Assembly (NCBI GenBank): GCA_036747295.1
Contig: DAIOCN010000013.1
Span: 1-64,000, forward strand
DNA from: UBA4736 sp002404015
Lineage (GTDB): Bacteria; Chloroflexota; Dormibacteria; Dormibacterales; Dormibacteraceae
DNA length: 64,000 nt
Direction: 5' to 3'
Below, one piece after another: positions 16,453-24,904 of the stretch. Within the stretch, counting starts at the first letter, position 1. Each line of letters opens with the position of its first letter. The notes below the pieces were generated by a model that did no database searches, was not told the DNA's origin, and saw nothing but the letters and a program-made list of their open reading frames with translations. The position numbers and the translations under genes are program-made.

Positions 16453-17454
16453 GTGCGCCCACCTCCGTTCTCGCGCCGGGGCCGCCGCCGACTCCGCGAG
16501 TCGAGGCCCCGCCGCGTCCAAATCATCACTGCGCTGCTCCTCGTCCTTGGCTTCGCCGCCTCCGGCACCGCGGGCGCAGCCGCCTACTTTCTGCCGGTCC
16601 TGTCCGCGACCCTCCAGCTGACGGGCCGGACGGCCGACCTCCCGTCGGCGTCGCCGACCGCGGCCCCCGCGCCCGGGTCGCCGTTCACGGTCCTGCTCCT
16701 CGGTTCCGACGATGACGCCAAGTTCGATCCTAAGCAGGTCCTGACCCAGTCGATGATCCTGGTCCGGGTCAATCCCCAGACCCAGCAGGTGACGATGCTC
16801 TCCATCCCCCGCGACCTCTGGGTGCCGCTCTCGGTCGGGGGAAGCGACCGGATCGACGTCGCCTATGCGTACGGAGGCCCCAGCGCGGCCATCGCCACCG
16901 TCGAGCGGGACTTCCACGTCCACGTCGACGACTACGTCTGGATCGGGCTCAAGGGGCTGATCAAGGTCATCAACATCGTCGGTGGGGTGGATGTGCTCAC
17001 CAGCAACCCGGTCCTGGACGACTACTACCCCTCAGACATCGACGTTCAGAACCCGTACGGCTACTACCGGGTCGCCGTGCTCCCCGGAGCCCAGCACCTG
17101 GACGGCGCCCATGCGCTCGAGTACGTGCGCTCGCGCCACAGCGACCTGCGCGGCGACTTCGGCCGCTCCCAGCGCCAGCAGCAGGTGCTGCTCGCGCTGC
17201 GGGCCCGGGCCAAGACGTTGAAGCCCACCGACCTGCCGGACGTGGCCTCGGCCTTCGCCGGGGAGCTCACGACCAGCATGAGCCTGACCAGGATCCGCGA
17301 CCTGTTCCCGCTGGCCAGCCGCCTCCAACCCGACTCCGTCCACCAGGTGGTGCTGTTCGGCGACTACACGATCCCGACCGTGATCAGCGCCCAGGACGTC
17401 CTGCTGCCCAACTGGGACAAGATCCTGCCGGTCGTGAGCCAGTACTTTCCGTGA
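16453..17454 (+). CDS. LytR-CpsA-Psr (LCP) family phosphotransferase
   Basis: 333-residue membrane-anchored protein. A basic N-terminus (RRGRRRLRESRPRR) and one membrane helix (about 23-50) put the LCP domain outside. FTVLLLGSDDD begins the domain, SMILVRVNPQTQQVTMLSIPRDLWVPL carries the catalytic arginine region, and LDGAHALEYVRSRHSDLRGDFGRSQRQQQVL is the conserved pyrophosphate/metal segment. LCP enzymes attach undecaprenyl-linked glycopolymers to peptidoglycan, which points to a monoderm-type envelope. It overlaps the next gene by 4 nt. Confidence 0.92.
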   Translation: MRPPPFSRRGRRRLRESRPRRVQIITALLLVLGFAASGTAGAAAYFLPVLSATLQLTGRTADLPSASPTAAPAPGSPFTVLLLGSDDDAKFDPKQVLTQSMILVRVNPQTQQVTMLSIPRDLWVPLSVGGSDRIDVAYAYGGPSAAIATVERDFHVHVDDYVWIGLKGLIKVINIVGGVDVLTSNPVLDDYYPSDIDVQNPYGYYRVAVLPGAQHLDGAHALEYVRSRHSDLRGDFGRSQRQQQVLLALRARAKTLKPTDLPDVASAFAGELTTSMSLTRIRDLFPLASRLQPDSVHQVVLFGDYTIPTVISAQDVLLPNWDKILPVVSQYFP

Positions 17455-18455
17455 GCCGGCTGGGACCGCTGGTCGCGGCCTTCCTGATGATCTGCTTCGG
17501 CTTCGGCGTGTACACGGCCCTGGGCCACGATCGCTCGCTGGTGCGGGCCGCCAGCACTCGCAAGCTGCCGACCGCCACCAAGCCGGCCGCCTTCATCCTG
17601 CCGGGCAGCCTATACGTGACCCAGCAAGGGGCCCTCTATCGCCTCCGCGCCGGCTCCTTCACCCAGCTTCAGCCGGCGGGCGGCTGGACCCAGCCGGCGG
17701 TCTCCCGGGATGGCTCTCGACTGGTCCTCGTCAAGCGCCAGTTCAACGTCTCCGACCTCTTCCTGATGGACGCGAACGGTGCCGTCCAGAGCCAGGTCAC
17801 GCACAACGGCTCGACGATCACGGAAGTCAACCGCTGGGCCTTTTACCCCCGCTTCGCCCCCAGCGGTTCGATCTTCTTCAGCCAAGACCAGCCCAAGGTC
17901 TACGACTACCGGGTGGACCTTGCCATCTGGGAGATCCCGTCCGGCCGCCCCGCCACCCAGGCCCGCCGCTGGACTTCTCCCAACTTCTACACGGGCGGCG
18001 ACGTCAGCCCGGTGCCGCTCCCGAGCGGCGGGCTCGTCTACTCCAAGTACGACGTCAGCGACGCTGGCCAGAGCTTCTCCCAGGTCTGGCTGGCCGCTGG
18101 GCCCGACGTCGCCGGGACGGCCCTGACGGTGCCGGCGGACGACTGCGGCCAGCCTGCAGTCTCCCCGGACGGCGGCCACATAGCCCTGGTGTGCGTGTCC
18201 GGCGCCACCTCGCGCCTGATGGTGGCACCCTGGGATGGCGCCACCGTGGGACCTGCGCAGGCGCTCGTCACCGGTCCGGTGGTGGGCGCGCCCGCGTGGG
18301 CGCCCGACAGCTCGGGGCTGGTGTACTTCGCGCCGCCGGCCACCGGCGCCGGCAACTTCCAGCTGTGGTGGATCCCCCTTACCGGAGCCACCGCCAAGCA
18401 AGTCACCACTGGCCTCGACCTGGACAGCACAACCCCGGCCGCCTGGGGCCCGTAA
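17451..18455 (+). CDS. Membrane-anchored TolB-like beta-propeller protein
   Basis: 334-residue protein with an N-terminal membrane anchor (about 4-22) and an exported domain containing repeats of the TolB/WD40-like type: PAVSRDGSRLVLVK, FYPRFAPSGSIFFS, QPAVSPDGGHIALVC and GAPAWAPDSSGLVYFA. Such repeats build a beta-propeller without catalytic residues. GTG 17451 overlaps the LCP gene (GTGA), so the two form an operon and the propeller may bind or organise the glycopolymer made through LCP. That role is inferred from position only. Confidence 0.78.
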   Translation: MSRLGPLVAAFLMICFGFGVYTALGHDRSLVRAASTRKLPTATKPAAFILPGSLYVTQQGALYRLRAGSFTQLQPAGGWTQPAVSRDGSRLVLVKRQFNVSDLFLMDANGAVQSQVTHNGSTITEVNRWAFYPRFAPSGSIFFSQDQPKVYDYRVDLAIWEIPSGRPATQARRWTSPNFYTGGDVSPVPLPSGGLVYSKYDVSDAGQSFSQVWLAAGPDVAGTALTVPADDCGQPAVSPDGGHIALVCVSGATSRLMVAPWDGATVGPAQALVTGPVVGAPAWAPDSSGLVYFAPPATGAGNFQLWWIPLTGATAKQVTTGLDLDSTTPAAWGP

Positions 18456-18459
18456 GTAC

Positions 18460-18571
18460 GGGGGAAGAACCTGCGGTTCCTCCCCCGGACCCTACCTCCC
18501 TTCTTGGAGGACTTACGGCGCCTGGCGCGCGATTCGATTTCGGGACTCATTTGGGCCGGCGGAGCCGGCCC
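18460..18571 (-). repeat. Paired-hairpin repeat, copy A
   Basis: A 112-nt element with two strong stems. Stem 1 is 18460-18471 with 18475-18486 and a 3-nt loop; stem 2 is 18553-18560 with 18564-18571 (8 bp perfect) and a 3-nt loop. The single A/C mismatch in stem 1 becomes a G-U pair if the minus strand is transcribed, hence the strand given. It fills the gap between the convergent propeller and carboxylase genes. Copies B-D and the divergent pair at 27.3 kb share both stems and a TGAGTCC element between them. Confidence 0.8.
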
Positions 18572-18593
18572 CTTCTGCGCTGTCGCGACTTGT

Positions 18594-20117
18594 TTAAACC
18601 GGGGGCACTCCGTGCTTGCGGTCTAGGCGGGGCTCGAAGCGGGTGGCGTAGGCGTCGAAGCGGGCGATCAGCATCTCCCGCAGCTGGTCCGGCTCGACCA
18701 CGTCGTCCACGATGAGGTTGGCGGCCAGCTTGTAGAGGTCGACGTCCTCTCGGTACTCGTCCTCCAGCTCCTTTCGGCGGGCCGCCCGCTCCTCCTCGGG
18801 CAGGTCCGCCAGCTTGTTGTAGAAGACCGCGTTCACGGCCGGTTCCGGTCCCATCACCGCGATCTGGGCCGACGGCAGCGCGATCGTGCAGTCGGGCTCG
18901 AAGGCCGGCCCTGACATCGCGTAGAGGCCGGCCCCGTACGCCTTGCGCACGATCACGGAGATCTTGGGGACGCTCGCCTCGGAGACGGCCGTGATCATCT
19001 TGGCCCCGTGCCGGATGATTCCGCGCCGCTCGACGTCAGTGCCGATCATGAAGCCGGGCACGTCGGCCAGGAACAGCAGGGGGACGTTGAACGCGTCGCA
19101 CAGCCAGATGAAGCGGGCGGCCTTGTCGGCGCTGTCGTTGAAGAGCACACCCCCCTTCTGCATGGGTTGGTTGGCGAGGATGCCGACCGCCCGGCCGCCG
19201 AGCCGCGCAAAACCGGTCAGGAGCTCTTTGGCGAACAGCTTCTTCAGCTCGAACCAGCTGCCCTCGTCCACCAGGGCCACCACGACCTTGCGCATGTCGT
19301 AGCCCCGGTTGGGCTCGGCCGGCACCAGCTCCCCGATCGGCTTGGAGCCCGCCGCCGGAGGCCGCGGCTCTGCTCCCGGCGGCGGCAGGGTGTGGTTCAC
19401 CGGGAGGTAGCCGAAATAGGCCCGGGCCACCTCGATGGCCTCCCGATCGTCTTTGACCAGGAAGTCGCCGCAGCCGCTCTCCGTGCAGTGCATCCGGGCT
19501 CCGCCCAGCTCCTCCAGCCCCACCTTCTCGCCGACCACCACCTCGACCATCCGGGGCGACCCCAGGTACATGGAGGCGTTGCCCTCGACCATGATCACGA
19601 CGTCGCAGAAGGCCGGGATGTAGGCCCCGCCCGCGGCCGACGGGCCGAAGAGCAGGCAGACCTGGGGCACCCGCCCGGACAGCCGCACCTCGTTGTAGAA
19701 GATGCGGCCGGCGTGCCGGCGGCCGGGGAACATGTCGATCTGGTCTGTGATGCGGGCGCCGGCGGAGTCCACGAGGTAGAAGAGAGGGACGCGCAGGCGG
19801 GCCGCCGTCTCCTGCACGCGCACGATCTTCTCCACGGTGCGGGCGCCCCAGGAACCCGCTTTCACGGTGGGGTCGTTGGCCATCACGGCAACCTGGCGGC
19901 CGCCGATCTTGCCCAGCCCGGTCACCACGCCGTCGGCCGGCAGCTCCTCCGCCAGCGCGTTGGCGAAAATCCCGTCCTCGATCAGCGAGCCGGGGTCCAG
20001 CAGCAGATCGAGTCGCTCGCGCACGGTGAGCTTGTTCTGCTCCCGGAGCTTGGGCAAGTAGCGCGTGCCGCCCTTGACCGCCCGGTTGCGCAGCTCTCGA
20101 TGCCGATCCAGGGTCAC
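18594..20117 (-). CDS. Acyl-CoA carboxylase, carboxyltransferase (beta) subunit
   Basis: 507-residue carboxyltransferase of the propionyl-/methylcrotonyl-CoA carboxylase type. Both crotonase-like halves are present: N-terminal LFYLVDSAGARITDQ and GPSAAGGAYIPAFCD (oxyanion glycines), C-terminal PLLFLADVPGFMIGTDVERRGIIRHGAKM and YGAGLYAMSGPAFEPD. It moves carboxylate from biotin to an acyl-CoA; the biotin carboxylase/BCCP subunit is not in this window. The ATG overlaps the upstream hydratase stop by 4 nt. That pairing, and the branched-chain 2-oxoacid dehydrogenase operon elsewhere in the window, suggest methylcrotonyl- or propionyl-CoA as substrate. Confidence 0.93.
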   Translation of the reverse strand: MTLDRHRELRNRAVKGGTRYLPKLREQNKLTVRERLDLLLDPGSLIEDGIFANALAEELPADGVVTGLGKIGGRQVAVMANDPTVKAGSWGARTVEKIVRVQETAARLRVPLFYLVDSAGARITDQIDMFPGRRHAGRIFYNEVRLSGRVPQVCLLFGPSAAGGAYIPAFCDVVIMVEGNASMYLGSPRMVEVVVGEKVGLEELGGARMHCTESGCGDFLVKDDREAIEVARAYFGYLPVNHTLPPPGAEPRPPAAGSKPIGELVPAEPNRGYDMRKVVVALVDEGSWFELKKLFAKELLTGFARLGGRAVGILANQPMQKGGVLFNDSADKAARFIWLCDAFNVPLLFLADVPGFMIGTDVERRGIIRHGAKMITAVSEASVPKISVIVRKAYGAGLYAMSGPAFEPDCTIALPSAQIAVMGPEPAVNAVFYNKLADLPEEERAARRKELEDEYREDVDLYKLAANLIVDDVVEPDQLREMLIARFDAYATRFEPRLDRKHGVPPV

Positions 20118-20911
20118 CTGCCCGTGAACTCCGGCTCCCGCTTCTCGAAGAAGGCCCTCACGCCCTCCTTGGCGTCCTCGCTGAGCGTGACCAGCGTGAG
20201 CTGCGCCTGGAGGTACTCGAGCGCGGCCCGGAACTCCATGTCCTGCTGACGGTAGAAGGAGTCGCGGCCCAGCCTGAGGATCGCCGGCGATTTCTTGGCG
20301 AGCTGGCCGGCCATCTGGTCGGTCACGGTGTCGAGCTCGGCCGCCGAGGCGGCGACCCGGTTGACAAGACCGAGGTCGCGGAGCTGGCGGGCGCTCCAGC
20401 GGTCTCCCAGCAGGATCATCTCCAGGAGCACCTTACGGGGCAGGTTGCGGGCGAGCACGGCCTGGATCATGGCCGGCCACACCCCCACGTTGATCTCGGG
20501 CGTGCCGAACGTCGCTGACTCGACGGCCAGCAGGAGGTCGCACGCGCAGGCGAGGCCGAACCCGCCGGCCAGCGCGTGGCCGTTGATCCGGCCCACGATG
20601 GGCTTGCCCAGGTCCTGCATCAGGAGGAACAGCTCGACGAATCCGTGCCGGCCGTGATGTCGTTCCAGCTCCGACTGCTCGGCGGCGAAGGAGCCGAGGT
20701 CCGCGCCGGCGCAGAAGGCTCGGTCGCCGGCGCCCGTCAGCACGACCACCCGCACCTCCGGCTCGGCTCCGGACCAGGCGAGTGCGCTCTGGAGGTCCGC
20801 GATCATGCCGGCCGAGAGCGGGTTGCGCTGCTCCGGCCGGTTCAGGGTGACGGTGGCCACGTGGTCGCGCACCGCGACCAGGACGTTGTCGAGCGCCGGC
20901 GCGTCAGCCAC
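20114..20911 (-). CDS. Enoyl-CoA hydratase/isomerase family protein
   Basis: 265-residue crotonase-fold enzyme. VTLNRPEQRNPLSAGM is the entry signature, FCAGADLGSF forms the first oxyanion loop, and INGHALAGGFGLACACDLLLA the second. FGTPEINVGVWPAM supplies the usual glutamate region. Start is GTG 20911, preceded by TAGAGT 6 nt upstream (leaderless layout). It is the first gene of a two-gene operon with the carboxyltransferase. Methylglutaconyl-CoA or another unsaturated acyl-CoA of branched-chain catabolism is a plausible substrate. Confidence 0.88.
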   Translation of the reverse strand: MADAPALDNVLVAVRDHVATVTLNRPEQRNPLSAGMIADLQSALAWSGAEPEVRVVVLTGAGDRAFCAGADLGSFAAEQSELERHHGRHGFVELFLLMQDLGKPIVGRINGHALAGGFGLACACDLLLAVESATFGTPEINVGVWPAMIQAVLARNLPRKVLLEMILLGDRWSARQLRDLGLVNRVAASAAELDTVTDQMAGQLAKKSPAILRLGRDSFYRQQDMEFRAALEYLQAQLTLVTLSEDAKEGVRAFFEKREPEFTGR

Positions 20912-20917
20912 GCAGTA

Positions 20918-20923
20918 ACTCTA
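20918..20923 (-). promoter_or_regulatory. -10 box of the hydratase-carboxylase operon
   Basis: On the minus strand TAGAGT is followed by 6 nt and then the GTG at 20911, with no Shine-Dalgarno. The spacer to the next gene is 9 nt, so the promoter overlaps the 3' end of the MntP-like gene. Confidence 0.4.
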
Positions 20924-21472
20924 TTTGAGGACCCCTGCCCCAAGCGCGATGCCCACCAGGACCAGGACCGCGCCTCCGATCTCCTCGCTCCACTCCTCGA
21001 CCCGCGCGCCCAGCCTGCTGCCCAGCTCCAGCCCGATCAGTGACATCCCGACGCTGACCACGCCGATGACCGCGGCCGCCAGCACGATGTTGATCTTGTA
21101 GACACCCAGCGCGAAGCCGACCACCAGGTTGTCGAGGCTGAGGGCCAGCGCCGTGAGAGCGAGCTTGCGTGTGTTCATGCTGCCCGGGCTGCCGGCCTCC
21201 TTGGGCTTGCGCCCGTCGTAGATGGTCCAGGCCCCGGTCAGCACCAGGAGGACAGCGCCCACGTAGCGACCCTTGGCTCCCAGGGAGCCGGCGATGGACT
21301 GCCCGATCAGGAGCCCGAGGACCGGCATGAGCGCTTCGAAGAGGCCGAACGCGATGCCGACCCGGAGCCGGGTGCGGGCGTCGACGCCCGAGATGCCGAT
21401 GCCGATCGCCCCCGCGAAATTGCTGAGCCCGACCGACACGCTCACGAACAGGAGTCCCAACAGGCTCGACAT
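20921..21472 (-). CDS. MntP-like manganese efflux membrane protein
   Basis: 183-residue protein with six predicted helices in two repeats, the MntP/LysE-like arrangement. The second repeat has the expected charged motif ALSLDNLVVGFALG. In the first repeat the usual aspartate motif (typically G-x-D-A-F-A-V-S-x-G) reads SVGLSNFAGAIGIG, so the aspartate is replaced. The linker with GRKPKEAGSP is cytosolic. It is probably a divalent-cation exporter, but the altered motif leaves the substrate open. Start ATG 21472, with TATAGT 9 nt upstream shared with the divergent protease gene. Confidence 0.8.
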   Translation of the reverse strand: MSSLLGLLFVSVSVGLSNFAGAIGIGISGVDARTRLRVGIAFGLFEALMPVLGLLIGQSIAGSLGAKGRYVGAVLLVLTGAWTIYDGRKPKEAGSPGSMNTRKLALTALALSLDNLVVGFALGVYKINIVLAAAVIGVVSVGMSLIGLELGSRLGARVEEWSEEIGGAVLVLVGIALGAGVLK

Positions 21473-21481
21473 CGGCAGCCC

Positions 21482-21489
21482 ACTATAGG
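21482..21489. promoter_or_regulatory. Overlapping divergent -10 boxes
   Basis: The 21-nt gap between divergent starts contains ACTATAGG. The plus strand reads TATAGG (21484-21489), 4 nt from GTG 21494; the minus strand reads TATAGT (21487-21482), 9 nt from ATG 21472. One symmetric -10 element appears to serve both genes. Confidence 0.45.
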
Positions 21490-21493
21490 AACC

Positions 21494-22201
21494 GTGGAGT
21501 CGAACGGCGTGACCGGCCGGCGGCTGCTTCTCGCCGTCGGGCTCTGGCTACCGATCCTGGCGCTGGCGCTCGGCGCAACGCTCGGCGGCCTCCGACTGGG
21601 GGCGCGCCAGTGGGCCAACGGGCATCCGGCCGACCTGGGTGCGATCCTGCTCTGCGAGGCCTACCTGGCTCTGCTGGGGGCGCTGGCGATCGCCTTCGGC
21701 GGCCCCCAGGGGATACGCGACCGGCTCGGCTTCCGCTTCACCTCACTCACCGACCTGGCGCTGGCCTGGTCCGCCTGGATCGCGGCGCTGGTGGCCGGCC
21801 TGCTGGCGACGCTGGCGCTGTCGCCGCTGCTGGGCCAGCCGCGGAGCAACGCCGTCGATGTCCTGCGGCTCTCCTTCGACCCTCTCTTCGTAGCGCTGGT
21901 GGTTCCGACTGTCTGCTTGCTGGCTCCAGCGGCGGAGGAACTGCTGTTTCGGGGCGCGCTCTTCGGGTGGTTGCGGCGCCGCATTCCGCTGGCCTGGGCG
22001 GTGCTCGTCAGCGCCGCCATCTTCGCGGGCCTCCACCTGCTGCCGCCCTTGCTCCCCTTCCTTTTCGCATTCGGGGTGGCGGCTGCGCTCATCTACCAGC
22101 GGACGGGGTCTACCCTCAACTCATTCGTCATGCACGCCAGCCAGAACACAGTGGCGGTGGCTGCGGCCTACGTCGCGTTGACGCACGGCCAGGCGGCCTG
22201 A
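21494..22201 (+). CDS. CPBP-family intramembrane glutamic protease
   Basis: 235-residue membrane protein with about seven to eight helices and the three CPBP (Abi/CAAX protease) motifs: PAAEELLFRGALFGWL (catalytic glutamates and arginine, about 146-161), AAIFAGLHL (histidine) and SFVMHASQN (second histidine). Family members process prenylated or other membrane peptides and some take part in bacteriocin self-immunity. No peptide precursor is visible next door. Start is GTG 21494 with a -10 box 4 nt away. Confidence 0.9.
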   Translation: MESNGVTGRRLLLAVGLWLPILALALGATLGGLRLGARQWANGHPADLGAILLCEAYLALLGALAIAFGGPQGIRDRLGFRFTSLTDLALAWSAWIAALVAGLLATLALSPLLGQPRSNAVDVLRLSFDPLFVALVVPTVCLLAPAAEELLFRGALFGWLRRRIPLAWAVLVSAAIFAGLHLLPPLLPFLFAFGVAAALIYQRTGSTLNSFVMHASQNTVAVAAAYVALTHGQAA

Positions 22202-22211
22202 GCGCGGTGCT

Positions 22212-22526
22212 TCAGGCGACTTCGCTGTGGAAGGGCAGGAGAGTCTCCTGGGCGTCGAAGAGGACGTCGAGAACCCTCGAGGCCTCGCGCTCACGGTTGC
22301 GGAGCAGGGAACGGTGCAGCTTGGGATCCAGCCCCCGCAGGAAGGATGCGATCTCCTTGATGACCGGCTCGGGGACAGTTCGACGATCTTCCTCGAGCAT
22401 GGCCTCGACCTGGCCGAGCCACAGGTCCAGCCGGCGCATCTCGCGCTTGCGCTCCAGCATCCGCTGCTTCTTGAGCGCCTCCTGCCGGCGCTTGGCCTGG
22501 ATCTCAGCTACCGCATCCCTGAGCAA
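22212..22526 (-). CDS. Hypothetical basic helical protein
   Basis: 104-residue protein I do not recognise. It is almost entirely helical and strongly charged (EIQAKRRQEALKKQRMLERKREMRRLDLWLGQVEAMLEEDRR), compatible with a coiled coil or nucleic-acid binding, and ends with FDAQETLLPFHSEVA. No cysteines, signal peptide or membrane segment. The TTG at 22526 is the only available start, with a GGGGAG about 10 nt before it. It lies convergent to the protease gene with a 10-nt gap. Codon use matches the neighbours, so it is likely a real gene. Confidence 0.6.
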   Translation of the reverse strand: MLRDAVAEIQAKRRQEALKKQRMLERKREMRRLDLWLGQVEAMLEEDRRTVPEPVIKEIASFLRGLDPKLHRSLLRNREREASRVLDVLFDAQETLLPFHSEVA

Positions 22527-22596
22527 TGTTGGTCAGCTCCCCGGAGGACTTACCCTCGAACTCCTGTCGAAATTCATGATAGCGGAACTGTAAGAT

Positions 22597-24159
22597 TTGC
22601 CTGATCCTTTGTCAAGCCCCAATGACCGCTCGCTGCGAGAGTACACGGCCCGGGTGCTGTCGCCCTGGTCGCCGATCGTGGTCAGCAACCGGGCTCCCTA
22701 CGAGCTCGGACCCCAGGGTACGCTGCGGCGGGGGGCGGGCGGCCTCGTCACCGCTCTCCTGACGGTCGCCGAGGCCACCGGGGCCGCCTGGGTGGCGTGC
22801 GCGCACACCGCGGCCGAGCGCGATCGGGCCGCGGCCGGCCAGTCGTTCGAGCTGCCCCGGGAGCGTTCCGGGGTCATGCTCCACTACGCCAACCCCGACC
22901 CCGAGACCTACCGCCTCTACTACTCGGTGATCGCCAACCCGCTGCTCTGGTTCCTGCAGCACTACCTCTGGGACCTCGCCTACCAGCCCGTCATCGACGA
23001 CGGCTACTGGAAGGCCTGGAACCAGGGCTACGTGACGGTCAACAACATGTTCGCCGACAAGGTCGCCGAGGTGGCCCGGGGCACCGCCCGGCCGCCCCTG
23101 ATCCTCACGCAGGACTACCAGCTCTACCTGGCGCCTCGCCGGATCCGGGAGCTGGTGCCCAACGCCACCCTGCAGCAGTTCATCCACATCCCCTGGCCCA
23201 CCGCCAACTACTGGAAGGTGCTGCCCCAGGCCATGCGGGACGCCATCCTGGAGGGCCTTCTGGCCAACGACGTGATCGGCTTCCAGTCCAGCCTCGACGT
23301 GCGCAACTTCCTGATCACCTGCGAGGAGCTGATGGACATCCGGGTCGACCACCGCGAGCGCGCCGTCCTCTACGGAGGCCGGGTCGTTTGGGTCCGGCCC
23401 TACCCGGTCTCCATCGACGTCGGCGCGCTGGAGCGCCTGGCGGCCAGTCCCGGCGTGGACCAGGAGGTGGCCAAGCTGCGGGCCAACCGGCCGGAGAAGC
23501 TGATCGTGCGGGTGGACCGCACCGACCCCTCCAAGAACATAGTGCGCGGGTTCCTGGCCTACGCCCGCCTCCTCAGGAGCCACCCTGAGCTGAAGCGGCG
23601 CGTGCAGTTCTACGCCTTCCTGCAGCCGTCCCGGCAGGACATCGCCGAGTACCGCGCGTACCTGCGCAGCATCCGGAGCACCGCCGATCGCGTCAACGAG
23701 GAGCATGGGCTGCCTGGCTGGCTGCCGATCCGCCTCGAGCTGGGCGAGAACCTGCGTCGCGCGGTGGCCGCCTACCGCGAGTTCGACGTCCTGCTCGTGA
23801 ACCCCATCTACGACGGCATGAACCTGGTCGCCAAGGAGGGGATGATGGTCAACCAGCGCGACGGCATGCTGGTGCTGTCGGAAAATGCGGGCGCCCATGA
23901 GGAGCTCGGCGAGTGGGCGGTGTCGGTCAATCCCTTCGACGTCGACGCCACGGCGGAGGCGCTGCACACAGCTCTGACCGCCCCCGAGGCCTCACGACAT
24001 TCCCTGGGCGACGCCATCCGCCGGCGCGTGAGCGTCCACGACATCGGGCGCTGGCTGAGCCTGCAGATCCGCGACCTGCGCGACCTGGTGCTGCCGGAAG
24101 CCGCCGCGGACGTCAGCCGGATCGGCGATCCGCCTCGGCCCAATCGGCGATTCGGCTGA
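22597..24159 (+). CDS. otsA: Trehalose-6-phosphate synthase (GT20 family)
   Basis: 520-residue glycosyltransferase making trehalose-6-phosphate from UDP- or GDP-glucose and glucose-6-phosphate. Signatures are PIVVSNRAPYE, GGLVTALLTV, QFIHIPWPT, NDVIGFQSSLDVRNFL, VRVDRTDPSKNIVRGF (donor-phosphate arginine and lysine) and LLVNPIYDGMNLVAKEG, SENAGAHEEL. The usual LDYxKG loop is DPSKN and KEY is KEG, so a related acceptor (for example glycerol-3-phosphate) cannot be excluded. The start is uncertain: TTG 22597 (TAAGAT directly before) or in-frame GTG near 22654. Its 3' end overlaps the convergent phosphatase gene by 47 nt. Confidence 0.88.
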   Translation: MPDPLSSPNDRSLREYTARVLSPWSPIVVSNRAPYELGPQGTLRRGAGGLVTALLTVAEATGAAWVACAHTAAERDRAAAGQSFELPRERSGVMLHYANPDPETYRLYYSVIANPLLWFLQHYLWDLAYQPVIDDGYWKAWNQGYVTVNNMFADKVAEVARGTARPPLILTQDYQLYLAPRRIRELVPNATLQQFIHIPWPTANYWKVLPQAMRDAILEGLLANDVIGFQSSLDVRNFLITCEELMDIRVDHRERAVLYGGRVVWVRPYPVSIDVGALERLAASPGVDQEVAKLRANRPEKLIVRVDRTDPSKNIVRGFLAYARLLRSHPELKRRVQFYAFLQPSRQDIAEYRAYLRSIRSTADRVNEEHGLPGWLPIRLELGENLRRAVAAYREFDVLLVNPIYDGMNLVAKEGMMVNQRDGMLVLSENAGAHEELGEWAVSVNPFDVDATAEALHTALTAPEASRHSLGDAIRRRVSVHDIGRWLSLQIRDLRDLVLPEAAADVSRIGDPPRPNRRFG

Positions 24160-24877
24160 GGACCGGCGCCAGCTCGCGAGGCCCCTCGACAACCAGGTCG
24201 CAGCCGGCGAAGAGCTCCCGGTCGGCTTCTGGCGAAGCGACCCCGATCGCGAGGTGGGGGAGACGGAGGCCGGCCAGCAGTTCGAAGCAGCCGCGGTCAC
24301 CGGTGTCGTCGCCCGCGTAGACGACCGCCTGCGGGCTCAACTCCTCGATCAGGTGGCCGAGCGCGATCTCCTTCTGCGCGCGAGCCGGGGTCACCTCGAC
24401 GACCATTCGGCCGGCGCGGGCCAGGAGGCCGTGGCGGTCGGCGACCTGGGTGACGGCCGTGATCACCGCCTCGCCCGCCGCCGGCGCGGCCCGGAAGTGC
24501 ACCGAGGTCGAGCCGGGCTTGGGTTCCAGGCGCACGCCGCCCCACTGCGAAACCAATCGGCCGACGTCGGCGTTGAACCTGGCGAGGCCAAGTCGCTCAT
24601 TGGTGTCAGCCTCCCCGAGCCCGTAGTCGCCGAGCAGCAGAACGCCCGGCACCGGGACCAGGTTGCGGAGTGCGGATGTCGACCGGCCACTGATCACGAC
24701 CACCCTCAGAACGCGGGTAACCAGGCGCTCGAGAGCGTTGATGGTTTCAGGGAGGGCTCTTGCGGACGCAGGTCGGGGGACGATCTCAGAGAGGGTGCCG
24801 TCGAAGTCGCTGGCGAGTAGGACAGCCTCCGGTCTGACACCACGAAGGCGGTCCTCGACGAGATTGCTAGTTGTCAA
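24113..24877 (-). CDS. otsB: Trehalose-6-phosphate phosphatase (HAD family)
   Basis: 254-residue HAD hydrolase that removes phosphate from trehalose-6-phosphate. Motif I is LLASDFDGTLSEI (nucleophile and acid aspartates, about 23-25), motif II VVVISGR, motif III lysine in ARAQKEIAL, motif IV YAGDDTGDRGCF. KPGSTSVHFRAAP is the family's substrate-cap segment. Start is TTG 24877 without a Shine-Dalgarno. It faces otsA tail to tail with overlapping 3' ends and shares a 27-nt intergenic promoter region with the PBP gene, linking osmoprotection and wall genes physically. Confidence 0.92.
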   Translation of the reverse strand: MTTSNLVEDRLRGVRPEAVLLASDFDGTLSEIVPRPASARALPETINALERLVTRVLRVVVISGRSTSALRNLVPVPGVLLLGDYGLGEADTNERLGLARFNADVGRLVSQWGGVRLEPKPGSTSVHFRAAPAAGEAVITAVTQVADRHGLLARAGRMVVEVTPARAQKEIALGHLIEELSPQAVVYAGDDTGDRGCFELLAGLRLPHLAIGVASPEADRELFAGCDLVVEGPRELAPVLSRIADWAEADRRSG

Positions 24878-24898
24878 GATGGTGGGTTCATTTATGAT
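24871..24898 (+). promoter_or_regulatory. Promoter of the class A PBP gene
   Basis: TTGTCA (24871-24876) and TATGAT (24893-24898), each five of six consensus bases, are 16 nt apart. The GTG start is 6 nt past the -10, so the transcript should be leaderless. On the opposite strand TATCAT in the same place could serve otsB. Confidence 0.6.
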
Positions 24899-24904
24899 AT
24901 CGCC

